Source of the DNA: Euphorbia lathyris | Lineage: Eukaryota; Streptophyta; Magnoliopsida; Malpighiales; Euphorbiaceae | Length of the DNA: 64,000 bases | NCBI RefSeq assembly: GCF_963576675.1 | Contig: NC_088911.1 | Coordinates: 134,667,929 to 134,731,928 of the forward strand | Reading direction: 5' to 3' | Shown: positions 1 to 10,397 of the stretch, in pieces | Layout: each line of letters starts with the position of its first letter | Position numbering within the stretch: the stretch's first letter is position 1 | The notes under the pieces: model-generated | Database searches by the model: none | What the model was told of the DNA's origin: nothing | The model's input: the letters and a program-made list of their open reading frames with translations, nothing else | Made by a program: the position numbers and the translations under genes

Positions 1-283
1 ATTTTTTAAATGTTTTTTTTTATTTTGCTCATTATAAACGTCCTCTTTATCTCTCATAATCAAACAATACTAATTTCAAAATTAAAAAAAATAAGAATTG
101 AAGTTATTTAGAATATTATTTCCATAATTTTTATAATGGAAAATTACATACTATTATATTGAAATTTAAATCTCATAACAAAATAATGTCAAACTTGAGG
201 AGTTATGGAATTGGTTTAATTAATTAATCCTGTAAAAAATGTACGAAACTGCTTTAATTTATTGATAAACTAATTTGAAAAGT

Positions 284-289
284 CACGTG
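284..289 (+). promoter_or_regulatory. G-box (CACGTG) upstream of PR-10 copy 1
   Basis: A palindromic CACGTG lies about 350 bp upstream of the ATG. The equivalent place in copy 2 reads TGACGTGGC (22409-22417), which keeps the ACGT core. ACGT cores are bZIP/bHLH sites in plant stress genes; function here is inference. Confidence 0.45.
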
Positions 290-538
290 TGGCAGTTAAA
301 CAACAATCAACCCAGTTTTGTTAAATTTTCGATAGCGCAGAACTAAAATTGATCTTGCTTAGAAATATTAGGATTAAATTTGCAGTATTTTATAGGTTAA
401 GACTAAATTTGCACTTCGCTTGAAACGTTTGAGTTAAATTTGACACGTATTCCTTTAATTAATCAAGTTGTAATTAAGCTGACATCACATAGATGACATA
501 GTTAAGTATTTCCATTTGCACACTAATCATATATATTC

Positions 539-545
539 TATAAAT
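539..545 (+). promoter_or_regulatory. TATA box of PR-10 copy 1
   Basis: TATAAAT lies 96 bp upstream of the ATG and is conserved in position and context in copy 2 (22664-22670), which supports it as the core promoter. Confidence 0.7.
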
Positions 546-634
546 AGTTCCCTTCAATCTATGCATTTCCCATCTCCAAAACTTGCATAAATCTCATAAT
601 CAAGTCTTTTTTCCAAAACATTTCTCATAAAAAA

Positions 635-1352
635 ATGGGTGTTGTAACTGTTGAGAAGGAAATTACCAGTTCACCCTTGAAAATCATAATCTTCTTACAA
701 ATGTTGTTCCCCACAGTGTTGAGACCCTTAAAGGAAATGGAGGTCCCGGCTCTATCAAGACGGCTACCTTTCATACTCAAGGTTTAATTACTTAATTACA
801 ACATTTCTTATAATTACTCACTTTTTTTTATTCAATTGTTACTTTTTTTCTTCTTTTTTTCTTGCATGATCATTAAAATTAAGAAATTTCCTTCTTATAC
901 TAATTATTTATTGCAAGACATAAATTTCCTTACTATTTATTCATATTACATTAAAAGATTGTTAATCAATATAAATACAAAAACCTAAGTTTTCTATTTC
1001 ATATTTTCAAATTCATAACGTATATTAATCTCTGACATATATGATCGATGCAGGTAGCGAAATCAAGTATATTAAGAAAAAAATAGAAGCAATAGATGAT
1101 GAAAACTTCAGCTATAGCTACAACATTATTGAAGGAGAGCCATGGTCAAACAAACTTGAAAAAATAACAGTGGATATCAAAGTGGAATCTGCACCTAATG
1201 GAGGATCTATTATCAAGACATCCAGCAAGTATATTCCCAAGCCAAACTGTGAACTTGATGAAGATGAAGTCAATGCTAATGCTGAGAAAGCAATGGGCAT
1301 GTACAATGTTGTTGAAGCTCACATCCTTACCAATCCTTTTGCCAGCAACTAA
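635..1352 (+). pseudogene. Bet v 1/PR-10 family gene, copy 1, frameshifted in exon 1
   Basis: PR-10 proteins are small cytosolic ligand-binding proteins linked to defence and secondary metabolism. Exon 1 is 635-781 and exon 2 is 1054-1352, with a GT-AG intron (782-1053) at the same codon-splitting position as copy 2. Exon 2 is fully open for 98 codons plus stop and carries the C-terminal PR-10 helix region. Exon 1 is 147 bp instead of 178 bp: 31 bp are missing after codon 13, between short TTCA direct repeats, which shifts the frame before the glycine-rich loop. The promoter and 3' UTR still resemble copy 2, so a transcript is possible but no normal protein. A misassembly in the 31-bp region is the main alternative. 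Confidence 0.85.
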
Positions 1353-1480
1353 ATTGCCATTATGAATATTTGCGTGTATATTATTTCCGAAGTATTGTAA
1401 AATTTGTCGAGTGTGTTTGATGCTTTTTCTTCGTTTATATATGTTTTCTTTGTGTGTGAGGCCAATATTTTTGGTCTGGG

Positions 1481-1486
1481 AATAAA
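1481..1486 (+). terminator. Poly(A) signal AATAAA of PR-10 copy 1
   Basis: AATAAA lies about 130 bp after the stop codon, in a 3' UTR shared with copy 2 (23953-23958) and, in reverse, with copy 3. Confidence 0.6.
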
Positions 1487-1900
1487 AGTTTTTATGTTGT
1501 TTTGTGACTAATACAATTTTTATGTTGTTTTAATCGATGTAATAAATGGCTTCTATTTACAAGTTCCATGGATGAAACAATACAATTTCTCATTAAATTA
1601 TAATAAATTATAGAATTTTGGGTTTGAAATTATGGATGTATGTGACTAGTTTCCTTAATTGGAAAGACACTAATTGCATATACTAATTGAAATGAAATAA
1701 AATAAAAACATTTATCTTCAGATTTTAACAATTAAAGAAATAAAATTATTTCTTCCGTAAAAAAGTAATTTTTGTTTTTAATAATGAATACTTCATTGCT
1801 TTCAATTGGTGTTTTTTCCCCTAAATTAATGTGTTTATTTTTCCTATAATAAGTTTGAATAAGGATTATAAACAAGCTGATGTTTGGTTGCTCATTTTCT

Positions 1901-2328
1901 TGTTTGCCTTTTTACTTTAAGATGGAGAGATGAATCCTGCTTTTTGGAAAAATATAGTTTTTTGAAACAGTACACAACAACCCGTAATAGCAAACAACAG
2001 TTCAACTAAACACGTCCTAAAATAACAGTGAAGTATTCATTATTGTGTTTATTTCCAATTAGGTTGACACTGAATAAAAGTTAAACCCAAAAATGAATAG
2101 AGAAAATACACGGGAAGAATTGGAAAATACTAAGAAAAATGAAATTGTTTACATACGAAAATCATCATAAATGAAAGAATTGCAGAACTTAAGAGCTGAT
2201 TTCCACCGTACTCAACTAAAACACCAAACTTAGCTGAAGCATCATCAACCGTGTTTATAAACATGACAAACAACCACATGTCAAAAATATATTTCAAACA
2301 GGTTAACCAGGCTTGCCTTACGTCCCAA
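1901..2328. other. Gene-free flank
   Basis: AT-rich sequence between the end of the recognisable PR-10 duplication and the CACTA-like element. I see no coding region or repeat structure in it. Confidence 0.5.
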
Positions 2329-2827
2329 CACTACAAAAAAAAGAGCTTTTAATAAAGGGATAAATTCTCATTACAAGTCTAAATATCCTCACTAAAGGTT
2401 TTTGTTAACGAGGATTATTACTCTCAAGGTCCCCGGGTCCCTTACTAAAAGTATTAACGAGGATAAAGTGTTATCCTTTTTTTTTTGAATCAAGATAAAG
2501 TGTTATCCTAGTTATAAACTTACAATGCTAATAATTTTATCCATATTAAATCATTTCATTAAAATGCTTAAAATTATTAAGAATCTTCTCATTAAAGTGT
2601 TTCAAGTTTTTAGAATGATATTTCCTTTCATTAATGATATCATTAAAATTGTAAAATTGTGGATTGAAGGGAGTTGTGATAATATCAAGTTGGCAGTCAC
2701 TCACATATATATGAAAATCGACAAGCAATAAAATTCAGAACATTTGCTTTACCAGAAACATAAAGAAACATTTCTGATACTAGTCAGCTACAAATCGGAT
2801 ATGAATCAGCCAAGCAAAAACAACACA

Positions 2828-2935
2828 GTATGCAGTTTCAATCAAGCAAAAACAACACAAGTATGCAGTTTCAATCAAGCAAAAACAACACAAGTATACA
2901 AGTATGCAGTTTCAATCAAGCAAAGCCACAAATTG
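2828..2935. repeat. 33-bp tandem repeat, about three units
   Basis: A 33-bp unit containing GCAGTTTCAATCAAGCAAA starts at 2828, 2861 and, after an extra 8-bp duplication, 2902. It creates a short open frame with repeated NQAK peptides, which I regard as accidental. Confidence 0.7.
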
Positions 2936-3112
2936 GATATGAATCAATCAACCAAACAGAAGTACGCAGTTTCACTTCTTTCTCCTGGTCTAGCTGATGA
3001 AATGCCTACTCATTCAATTTCTTTTTCTTTCGAAGTTAACTGCCATTGGAACTCAACAAGAAGGAGATTTTTCTATTCTTGTACTACATTTGAAGATTGA
3101 ATTACTATCAAA

Positions 3113-3617
3113 TGGCTTAATACATCATTTGCCATCTCAACTTGTCTAAAAACTTTGATTGGCCCTTGAACTTTTAAAGTGTCTGGAAAGCCCATCAACT
3201 TGCATAAACTGTTCAGTTAGCTCATGAACTTGCGCAAAATGTAATCAATTGATCATTCGGTTACAAAAAAAAAGTAAGTTAATATGTATTACACGAGTCT
3301 TAAAAAAAGTAAAACGACCAAAAATGGGGTATGCGGTTTTAATATTAGAAAAGACAAGTTTTATAGTTGAGTAAGTAATAACTTTATTTTAATCTATTTT
3401 TGAATTATGTAATGACATTATAAGATGCGTGTAATACATCTTCCGCATTTAACTTACTTTTTTTGCGACCGAATGATCATTGATTACATTTTACGTAAGT
3501 TGAGGAGACTAATTGAACATTTTATGCAAGTTGATGAAGCTATCGGAACACTTTAAAAGTTTAGGGGGCTAATAAAATTTTTTGGATAAGTTCAGGAGAC
3601 AAATGATGCATTAAGCC
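3113..3617. mobile_element. 505-bp MITE with long terminal inverted repeats
   Basis: The element starts TGGCTTAATACATCATTTG and ends in the reverse complement of a close variant; the inverted arms run for well over 100 bp each side. The 9-mer ACTATCAAA occurs on both flanks (3104-3112 and 3618-3626), a clean target-site duplication. Nine bp fits a Mutator-like element; read as 8 bp (CTATCAAA) it would fit hAT. It sits inside the CACTA-like element. Half of a related copy is at 56794-57064. Confidence 0.8.
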
Positions 3618-3978
3618 ACTATCAAAAGGGTAGGCACCATGTCATATTTATGCTATTGGTTTAATTAAACAAATCTCACAACAATACAATATCCAATAAC
3701 ACCGGAAAATTAAGAGCTTCAACAAATTATGACAACATTTTCTTGCAATTAATTATTGACTCAGTGAATAAAAAAATATTCTTGTTTTCGACTAATTGGC
3801 TATGCGTGAGTTATAAGTTAATTCAAATTCGACAATATTCTTGTTTTCAGATCTTTTGAGAGCAAGAGAAATTATCTCGACCATCTCAATATAGGTTGTT
3901 TATCAACAAAGTCCATGAGACAGTTAACAAAAGTGCTGCTATAAAAGAGCTTCTAAAGGCGTGATTTTTTTTGTAGTG

Positions 3979-4233
3979 ATTGTATATACTTAAGTTGTTT
4001 GAGACGTTATTTCGTAGGGATGTTCTCGATGATATGCTAGTCGCACGGTATATTTACTAATAAAAGAGAAAAGGTGAATCGAATTTAATACATGGGAGAT
4101 GTAGGAATTCCGCCCGTATTAAAAGTCAGATTGGGGTGGAATTTTAATTGGATTTTGATACTTATTTAATTATAAAATTAAATAAATAGAAATCCTAGTT
4201 AAGTTTTTTGATTAAAAGTTCGGTGCATGGGAG
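3979..4233. other. Flank of copia insertion, possible LINE 3' tail
   Basis: No coding sequence. Because the copia element (TSD AGGGA) separates this from 20672, this stretch was originally contiguous with the LINE remnant there and could hold the distal 3' end of that minus-strand LINE; no poly(A)-type tract confirms it. Confidence 0.3.
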
Positions 4234-4238
4234 AGGGA

Positions 4239-4391
4239 TATTAGAGATATTTACTGTTTATAGTATTTACTGTATTTTACACAACTGTTAGTCAGTTAGA
4301 TAGTATTAGAGTTTCACTAAAATGTGAACTCTGTAATGTATTTATACCAACTCTCATATCAATAACAATCACTGAATATCATATTGTTGCA
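4239..4391 (+). repeat. 5' LTR of outer copia
   Basis: 153 bp, starting TATTAGAG and ending TTGTTGCA; the TSD fixes the boundary, giving non-canonical TA...CA termini. Confidence 0.9.
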
Positions 4392-4405
4392 TGGTATCAG
4401 AGCTT
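4392..4405 (+). promoter_or_regulatory. Primer-binding site, tRNA-iMet
   Basis: TGGTATCAGAGCTT immediately abuts the 5' LTR and is the usual plant initiator-Met tRNA complement that primes minus-strand synthesis. Confidence 0.9.
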
Positions 4406-4538
4406 AGCCCTATCTCTCCCTCTTCCTCACTCAAAAATTCCGAACCCTACCTTCTCTAACCCCTAAGCTCCGCCGCAGCTGCCGGCGCAAAAACCCTAAC
4501 CTCTCCCTTCCGACGATATCGACCCACCTTCCGCAACA

Positions 4539-7257
4539 ATGACCAATACATCGGCCACCTCTAACACAAACACAGCCAACACCGGCAATTCCAATACCCA
4601 ATCTCCCACAACCGACAATAACACCTCAACCCATCCATCTCTATCGGTTTCAAACATCTCTACCTTCATTAAAATTACTCTGGACAATGAAAAAGGCCAC
4701 TATCCGACCTGGGCAGCCCTGTTTAAGCTACACGCTACAACATTCCAAGTCCTAGATCACATTATTCCCCCATCTGAAATCCCTGCTGACTCCATCCAAC
4801 GTCGAAACCCTGATCTATGGACCCGAATTGATGTCGTTGTCCTGCAATGGATATACAGCACCATATCCTTCGACCTGGTTCATACCATTATCATAGCAGA
4901 TTCCACCGCGGCCATTGCCTGGACTCGATTACAGGAAATCTTCTCAGATAACAAACACTCTCGTGCTCTCTTTCTACAACAAGAATTCTCTAAAACAAAG
5001 CTAGAGAATTTGTCTGATGTCTCATCCTACTGTCAAAACCTAAAATCCCTGTCTGATCAACTGTCCAATGTGGATTGCCCGGTTACTAATGATCAAATTG
5101 TTCTCCAACTCATCTCTGGACTCACTGAGGCATATGATACCATCGGCACACAGATTCTTCATGGGGATCCTCTCCCTCCTTTCAACAAAGCCTGCTCCAT
5201 GTTCATTTTAGAGGAGACCGCCTGTGCTCGCAAACTTATTTCACCTTCTGAAACTGCTGCCCTCACTGTCGCCTCCACCGACTCAGCCGCCCACCAGTCG
5301 CAGTTCACGCCTAATCGTCCGTCGCATCAGCGTCAACAGCCCTATTATCGCGGCGGCCGATACGGTAGAAACAATCGCGGCCGTGGAGGGCGACATCACC
5401 CACGGCCTGCTGCTCCTTCCGGCTACCGTCCTCCTACATACATGCCATGGGCTCCTCAATATCCATGGGTACCCTCACAGCCGTGGGCCACCCCACCCTG
5501 CCCCTTTCCGACAAGCAATTGGCAACCACACTACCCTTCAGGCCAGCCGATTTCTCAACCTGGGCTCCTTGGTCCACGACCCAACACACATCAGGCACAT
5601 GTCAACATGGCTCCCTCCTCCTATGCTCCGACCGACATCGCCGAAGCCATGCATACCATGACTCTCACACCACCTTCGGATCAATGGCATATGGACACCG
5701 GAGCTACATCTCACATGACAGCTCAAAAAGGTACACTTACGTCTTATTTTAATTCGAGCTTCAATGGTAATATTATAGTTGGTAATGGTACTTCTGTCCC
5801 AATTTGTGGATCTGGCAATACATAATTAAATACCAAGCATCATCCATTACAATTAAATAATGTCCTCCATGCTCCACAACTCATTAAAAACCTTATCTAT
5901 GTCCGTAAATTCACTAAGGATAACCATGTTTCTGTTGAATTTGATCCGTTGGGTTTTTCTGTGAAGGATATACAGACGGGAACACCTATCATGAGATGTA
6001 ACAGTCAAGGGGATCTCTATCTAGTCACATCTAGTCCCTCCGTGTCATCCTCTTCTCCATCCGTGTTTACGGCTTTGTCTTCCGATGTCTGGCATAGTCG
6101 TTTAGGTCATCCAAGACCTCCTATCTTGAGTGTTCTGCAGAATAAAAATTTAATTTCTTGTAATAGGATTCAGGATATTTCTGTTTGTTCTTCTTGCATT
6201 AATGGAAAATTTGTCAAATTACCATTTCAGTCCTCATATAATGTTGCTTGTATGCCTTTTGATTTAATTCATAGTGATCTCTAGACCTCTCCTACTCTAA
6301 GTTCCAGTGGTCACCGATACTATGTGCTGTTCCTTGACAGTTATACCAATTTCCTGTGGACATATCCATTGGCCAATAAATCACAAGTATTTTCTGTTTT
6401 CCTTGACTTTAGTTCATACGTCCAAACTCAATTTGAGCGACAAATTAAAGTATTCCAATGTGACAATGGGGGTGAATTTAACAATCAATCTTTTCGTCAA
6501 TTCTGTCAAAATCACGACATGCAATTTCGCTTCTCCTGTCCCTATACTTCTCCTCAGAACGGTAAATCCGAACGCACAATTCGAACTATCAATAATGTCA
6601 TCCGAACTGTTATGAATCATGCGTCAATTCCATTTAAATTTTGGCACCATGCTCTCGAACTTGCCACATACCTGCTGAATATTTACCCTCACAAAACTTT
6701 GGGTTATAACTCTCCCACCAAAATTCTCTATCAAAAATATCCCACCTATTCTCACCTCCGTGTGTTTGGATGTCTATGTTTTCCTCTCATCCCTTCCACC
6801 TCTCGTCATAAACTTGAAGCTCGATCCTCCCCATGCGTGTTCCTCGGATATCCGTCGAATCACAGAGGGTATCGCTGCTTTAATCCTTCCACGAACAAAT
6901 TCATCATATCCCGTCACGTTGTGTTTAATGAGTCAATTTACCCCTTCTCATTTGGTTTAGCGCCTAGCGCTTCTATCCCTGTTCTACCTACAGAAGACAC
7001 AGGTTACCTTACCCCTGTTTCTATCAATTCGACCATCGCTTCCAACTTCAGTCAGCCAAGTTCGAACTCGCTGTCCTCTATCGCAGCTTCTTCTCCAAGT
7101 CGTGTCGTCTCATCGTCGCCCCAAGTGTCGCCTGTGTTAATGTCGCCGACACATTCCCTCACATCTCCTGCTTCCGTTGCGTCGATAACGCAGTTGTCAT
7201 CCCCTTCCGTCGCGTCTTCTATTCCCATTGCGTCGTCTATTCCGGTTGAGTCATCGA
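4539..7257 (+). pseudogene. Outer copia gag-protease-integrase (5' part of polyprotein)
   Basis: One reading frame from ATG 4539 to the nested insertion at 7257, broken only by TAA at 5823-5825 and TAG at 6282-6284 (the latter where a Trp is expected after HSDL). The first 250 residues are a copia gag (UBN2-type), followed by a Gly/Arg-rich and Pro/Trp-rich tail without a CCHC knuckle. Protease has the DTGATSHM motif near 5694, then a GAG-pre-integrase region with CSSC, then the integrase core with DNGGEF near 6462 and the SPQNGKSER catalytic glutamate region. The frame resumes exactly in phase at 18757. Confidence 0.92.
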
Positions 7258-8585
7258 TGTTGAAACACCTTTCCACAGGATTTTGATTTGACAAAATTAA
7301 TTAAGTGAAATTAAATATTCTATAACACATTAAGTTTAAATGCTTTGATTTATTGTTACTAATGTGTTTGTTAAATGTTGAGTTTATAATTGTTATAAGA
7401 CATAAAGATCATAAGGCCCAAGCCCTATATGGAAGTCAAAGCCCAAGTCAAACAAGCCCAAGATCACTCAGCCCGCGTATTTCAAAACGCTGCCGTTGAG
7501 TATTGAAACGGAGCTCACCAATGAAGGATCGAGAAGATCCACGTAGACAACTTCGGTATGAAGCTGCTGAGCTGTCTCGACAAAACGTACAAGACAGCCG
7601 CTAACTACAAAGCAACTTCCAGACCAAGTATTTCCTCTGTTGGTAAAGAACAGAAGATGCAGGAAGCTGTCTATTTGACATTACCCGATTTGGAGGAACA
7701 TACTGCCACACTGACCGAAGAACAGAAGATGCTGGAATCTGATTGGCTAAGAGAACTGCTGAACAGACTGAGTGAAAGCGACATGAAGCCGTTTCCCTCC
7801 AACGGTTATTTCGATCTCACAGCTCTCTATAAATAGAGCATTCAGAATCCACATTCAATAGAGAACTTTGAGCAAAAGCCGTTACGCTGATCAAACGTGT
7901 ACAAAAGTTCTTCATCAAAAGCAAAGCAAATTCTTACACCACAAGCTTATTCATTTGTGTAAAAGTCTAGAGTGATTGATCCTCAATCATCTAAGGTGTT
8001 CTAGCAATTGTTGTTTAGGACAAATCTTAATCATTTCTAGGAATAGAAAGGAGAGGATGAGTACTCAGTTTTAAGTACTCAGCGGAGAGATTAGGATTGA
8101 GTAGAAGTATAGAGGAAGGTACTCTTGTCATACTCAATTGCTGATATTGTAAAAGGTTTGAGGCTCTACCTTTAAAGAGCTCAGTAGAGGATTTGAAATC
8201 TCGGAAGTGTTCCGGGGACAGGACGTAGGCTTGGAAGAAGCCGAACCTGGATAAATCTGCTGAGTGAAGTATTTCTAAACCTTAACTCCTTATTTATATT
8301 GCTTTCTTAAAACAAACTAAAACTGACCAAGTAAAAGAGGTCAAGCTGAGTTGTGCGCTGTCAACGAATTAGTTCAGGAATAGACTCCAAGTGCTATTTC
8401 CTGACCTAAGCAACGAAACTGACCTAGTCACTAGTTGACTAAGCCAGTGTCTTGTCGATTGATCAGCGTTGCTGTCATATAATCTTTTTGTAAGAAAAAG
8501 AAATTTGCCCTAATCAATTAAAAAGGTCAAATAGTTCCTAACCCCCCCCTTGGAACTATATTTGCAACCTTACAAGGGACCAACA
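7258..8585 (+). repeat. 5' LTR of SIRE-like copia
   Basis: 1328 bp with canonical TG...CA ends. A TATA box (TATAAATA, 7828-7835) marks the likely retroelement promoter. Compared with the 3' LTR it lacks 20 bp around 7810, removing half of a 25-bp palindrome. A short open frame at 7558-7836 is duplicated in the other LTR and looks like chance. Confidence 0.92.
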
Positions 8586-8587
8586 AG

Positions 8588-8601
8588 TGGTATCAGAGCT
8601 T
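8588..8601 (+). promoter_or_regulatory. Primer-binding site, tRNA-iMet
   Basis: TGGTATCAGAGCTT starts two bases after the 5' LTR end. Confidence 0.9.
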
Positions 8602-8647
8602 AAAAGCTCATTACTAAAGGTCTAACAACCTTGAGTTGATCCATACC

Positions 8648-10392
8648 ATGGGTGAAAACAGCACTCGGTTTCTCCCTGGAAACCAGACAACTCAGATATT
8701 ACCTGAGGGGCTGTCCATTACTAGGCCTCCCCTATTCTTCGGGTCAAACTATACCTTTTGGAAGAATATGATGAAGAACTTCATTCAAGCTACAAACATG
8801 AGTGCCTGGCTATCTATAGTCCAAGGCCCGTTTGTACCTGTGAAAGTTGTTGCTGGCCAGTCAGTTGTTAAAGCTGAGGTTGAATGGACAGAGGATGATC
8901 TCAAGAAGCTTCAAAACCATGCTTCGGCTATCAATATGCTTCACTGTGCGCTCGATGCTGCAGAATATAACAAAATCTCAGGTTGTGAGTCGGCACAAGA
9001 GAGCTGGAAGTCACCTACGAGGGAACAAACAAAGTAAAAGAATCCAAGGTGAATCAGCAGATGAGACTGTACGAGCTGTTCGAGATGAACAATGATGAGG
9101 GCATTTCAGACATGAACACAAGGTTCACCAACATCATTAATGAGCTCAAGAGACTTGGGAAAATCTTCACTGAGGAAGAACAAGTCAAAAAGATACTCAG
9201 GAGTCTTCCATAAGACTGACAAGCAAAGAAGACAGCAGTTGAGGAAGCTCAGGATTTAACCACCTACAAATATGACGAACTCATCGGTTCATTGCTGACC
9301 CATGAGATATCCATGAAAAAATTTGAGGTGAAGGAAAAATCTGATGACAAGAAGCAGAAGTCACTTGTCATGAAGGCTGACTCCACTGACGGGAGTTCAA
9401 CTGATGATGAGGAGATGGCCATGTTCACAAGAAAGATGAAGAGGCTGTTCAGGAAGAACGACAAATATTCTAGAAAGCCTTACAAAAAGTTTGATAAGTA
9501 TAAGGTTGACTCAAGCGACAGCAAATACAGAAAGGACAGCTCAAAGCCTATTACATGCTTTGAGTGCCATCAAGATGGCCATATTAAGTCAAACTGCCCC
9601 ACGCTGAGGAAAGACAAGAAAAGTGGGAAGAAGGCAATGGTGGCTACTTGGAGTGACAGTGATGAATCTTCATCAACAGAAACTGAGGCCACCGAGTCAG
9701 TGAAGATATGCTTTATGGCTGACGAACTTGCTGAGCCATGCATTTCTGAGCATGCTGACCAATCTGATGAGTCAGATAATGAAGAGCAATCTAATGAGGT
9801 AATCTCACTCTCTCAACTCAGAAATGAAATGGGTAACGCCCTGAGTGATCTCTATACACTTGTTAAAAAGTGTAACAGGAAGATTAAAGCACTCAGCCGG
9901 CGCTGTGATGAAGTAGAAGAGGTCAAACTGAGTGACCTCGGATATCTTCTTCAGGACAACTCAGTTTTGCATGAAAATATGAAAACCATTCATGAGTCTG
10001 TCTCTGAAGTCCAGTCAGTTTCAAAGAAACTGAGGAAGGATGTCACAACCATTCAGAACCAATTAAAGGTTCCAAACAAAAACAATTTTCCGCTGAGAAC
10101 TCAGTATCAAGGTACACAGTACCAAGGTACTCAGCAGAGACGAAATCCCCAGCGAAGAGTCCAATGTGACTTTTGTGGGAAGTTAGGACACACTACTAAA
10201 GTGTGCTGGCACGCTCAGCACTGGGGTGCTGACAAGTCAGTAAAAAATCCTAAACAGAAGGTCAGTTGTGACTTCTGTGGAAAGAATGGCCATACTGTCC
10301 ATGTATGTCGCCATAAAATAAAATATGATGCTATACTTGTTGCACCTAACAAGTCAGGACCCAAAAAGAATTGGGTACCTAAAAGTAACTAG
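8648..10392 (+). pseudogene. SIRE-like gag (nucleocapsid precursor), frameshifted
   Basis: The start ATG (8648) is followed by a typical copia gag N-terminus (RPPLFFGSNYTFWKN). The frame shifts near 9005, and two stops at about 9212-9218 stand where a Lys and Trp are expected after the conserved RSLP. The C-terminal half is open and has three CCHC zinc knuckles starting near 9556, 10165 and 10267; the last two are near-duplicates. Three knuckles are unusual compared with the single one in most copia gags, and would bind the element's RNA during particle assembly. Confidence 0.85.
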
Positions 10393-10397
10393 TTACA

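Larger units (their letters stand above)
1..1900 (+). repeat. Segmental duplication unit A (PR-10 locus 1)
   Basis: This stretch aligns with about 21945-24350 from the promoter through both exons, the intron and more than 500 bp of 3' flank. Matching landmarks are the shared AT-rich upstream flank, the TATA region, the exons, the 3' UTR and the downstream run ending near the words for aaggattataaacaag. The duplication continues off the left edge of the window. Unit B differs by a MITE in its promoter, an intron insertion and scattered substitutions, so unit A supplies the empty sites for both insertions. Confidence 0.85.
2329..3978. mobile_element. CACTA-like non-autonomous DNA transposon
   Basis: The left end begins CACTAC followed by an A run and the right end is its reverse complement, a T run followed by GTAGTG, giving terminal inverted repeats of about 14 bp. 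Subterminal GAGCTTTTA/GAGCTTCTA words occur at both ends. There is no transposase frame; the inside is low-complexity AT, a 33-bp tandem repeat and an inserted MITE. The flanking 3-mers (CAA and ATT) do not match, so a target-site duplication is not supported and the two ends could belong to a rearranged element. Confidence 0.5.

Noticed and set aside
2828..2935. CRISPR-like array
   Set aside because: Units are directly adjacent without unique spacers, and the context is a plant nuclear genome.
2744..3100. A 118-codon gene with repeated peptides
   Set aside because: The frame is produced by a 33-bp tandem repeat inside a non-coding transposon.
7558..7836. A 92-codon gene in the SIRE-like LTR
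   Set aside because: It is repeated in the other LTR (17705-18028) with frame-changing differences and has no recognisable domain; it lies in the LTR promoter region.
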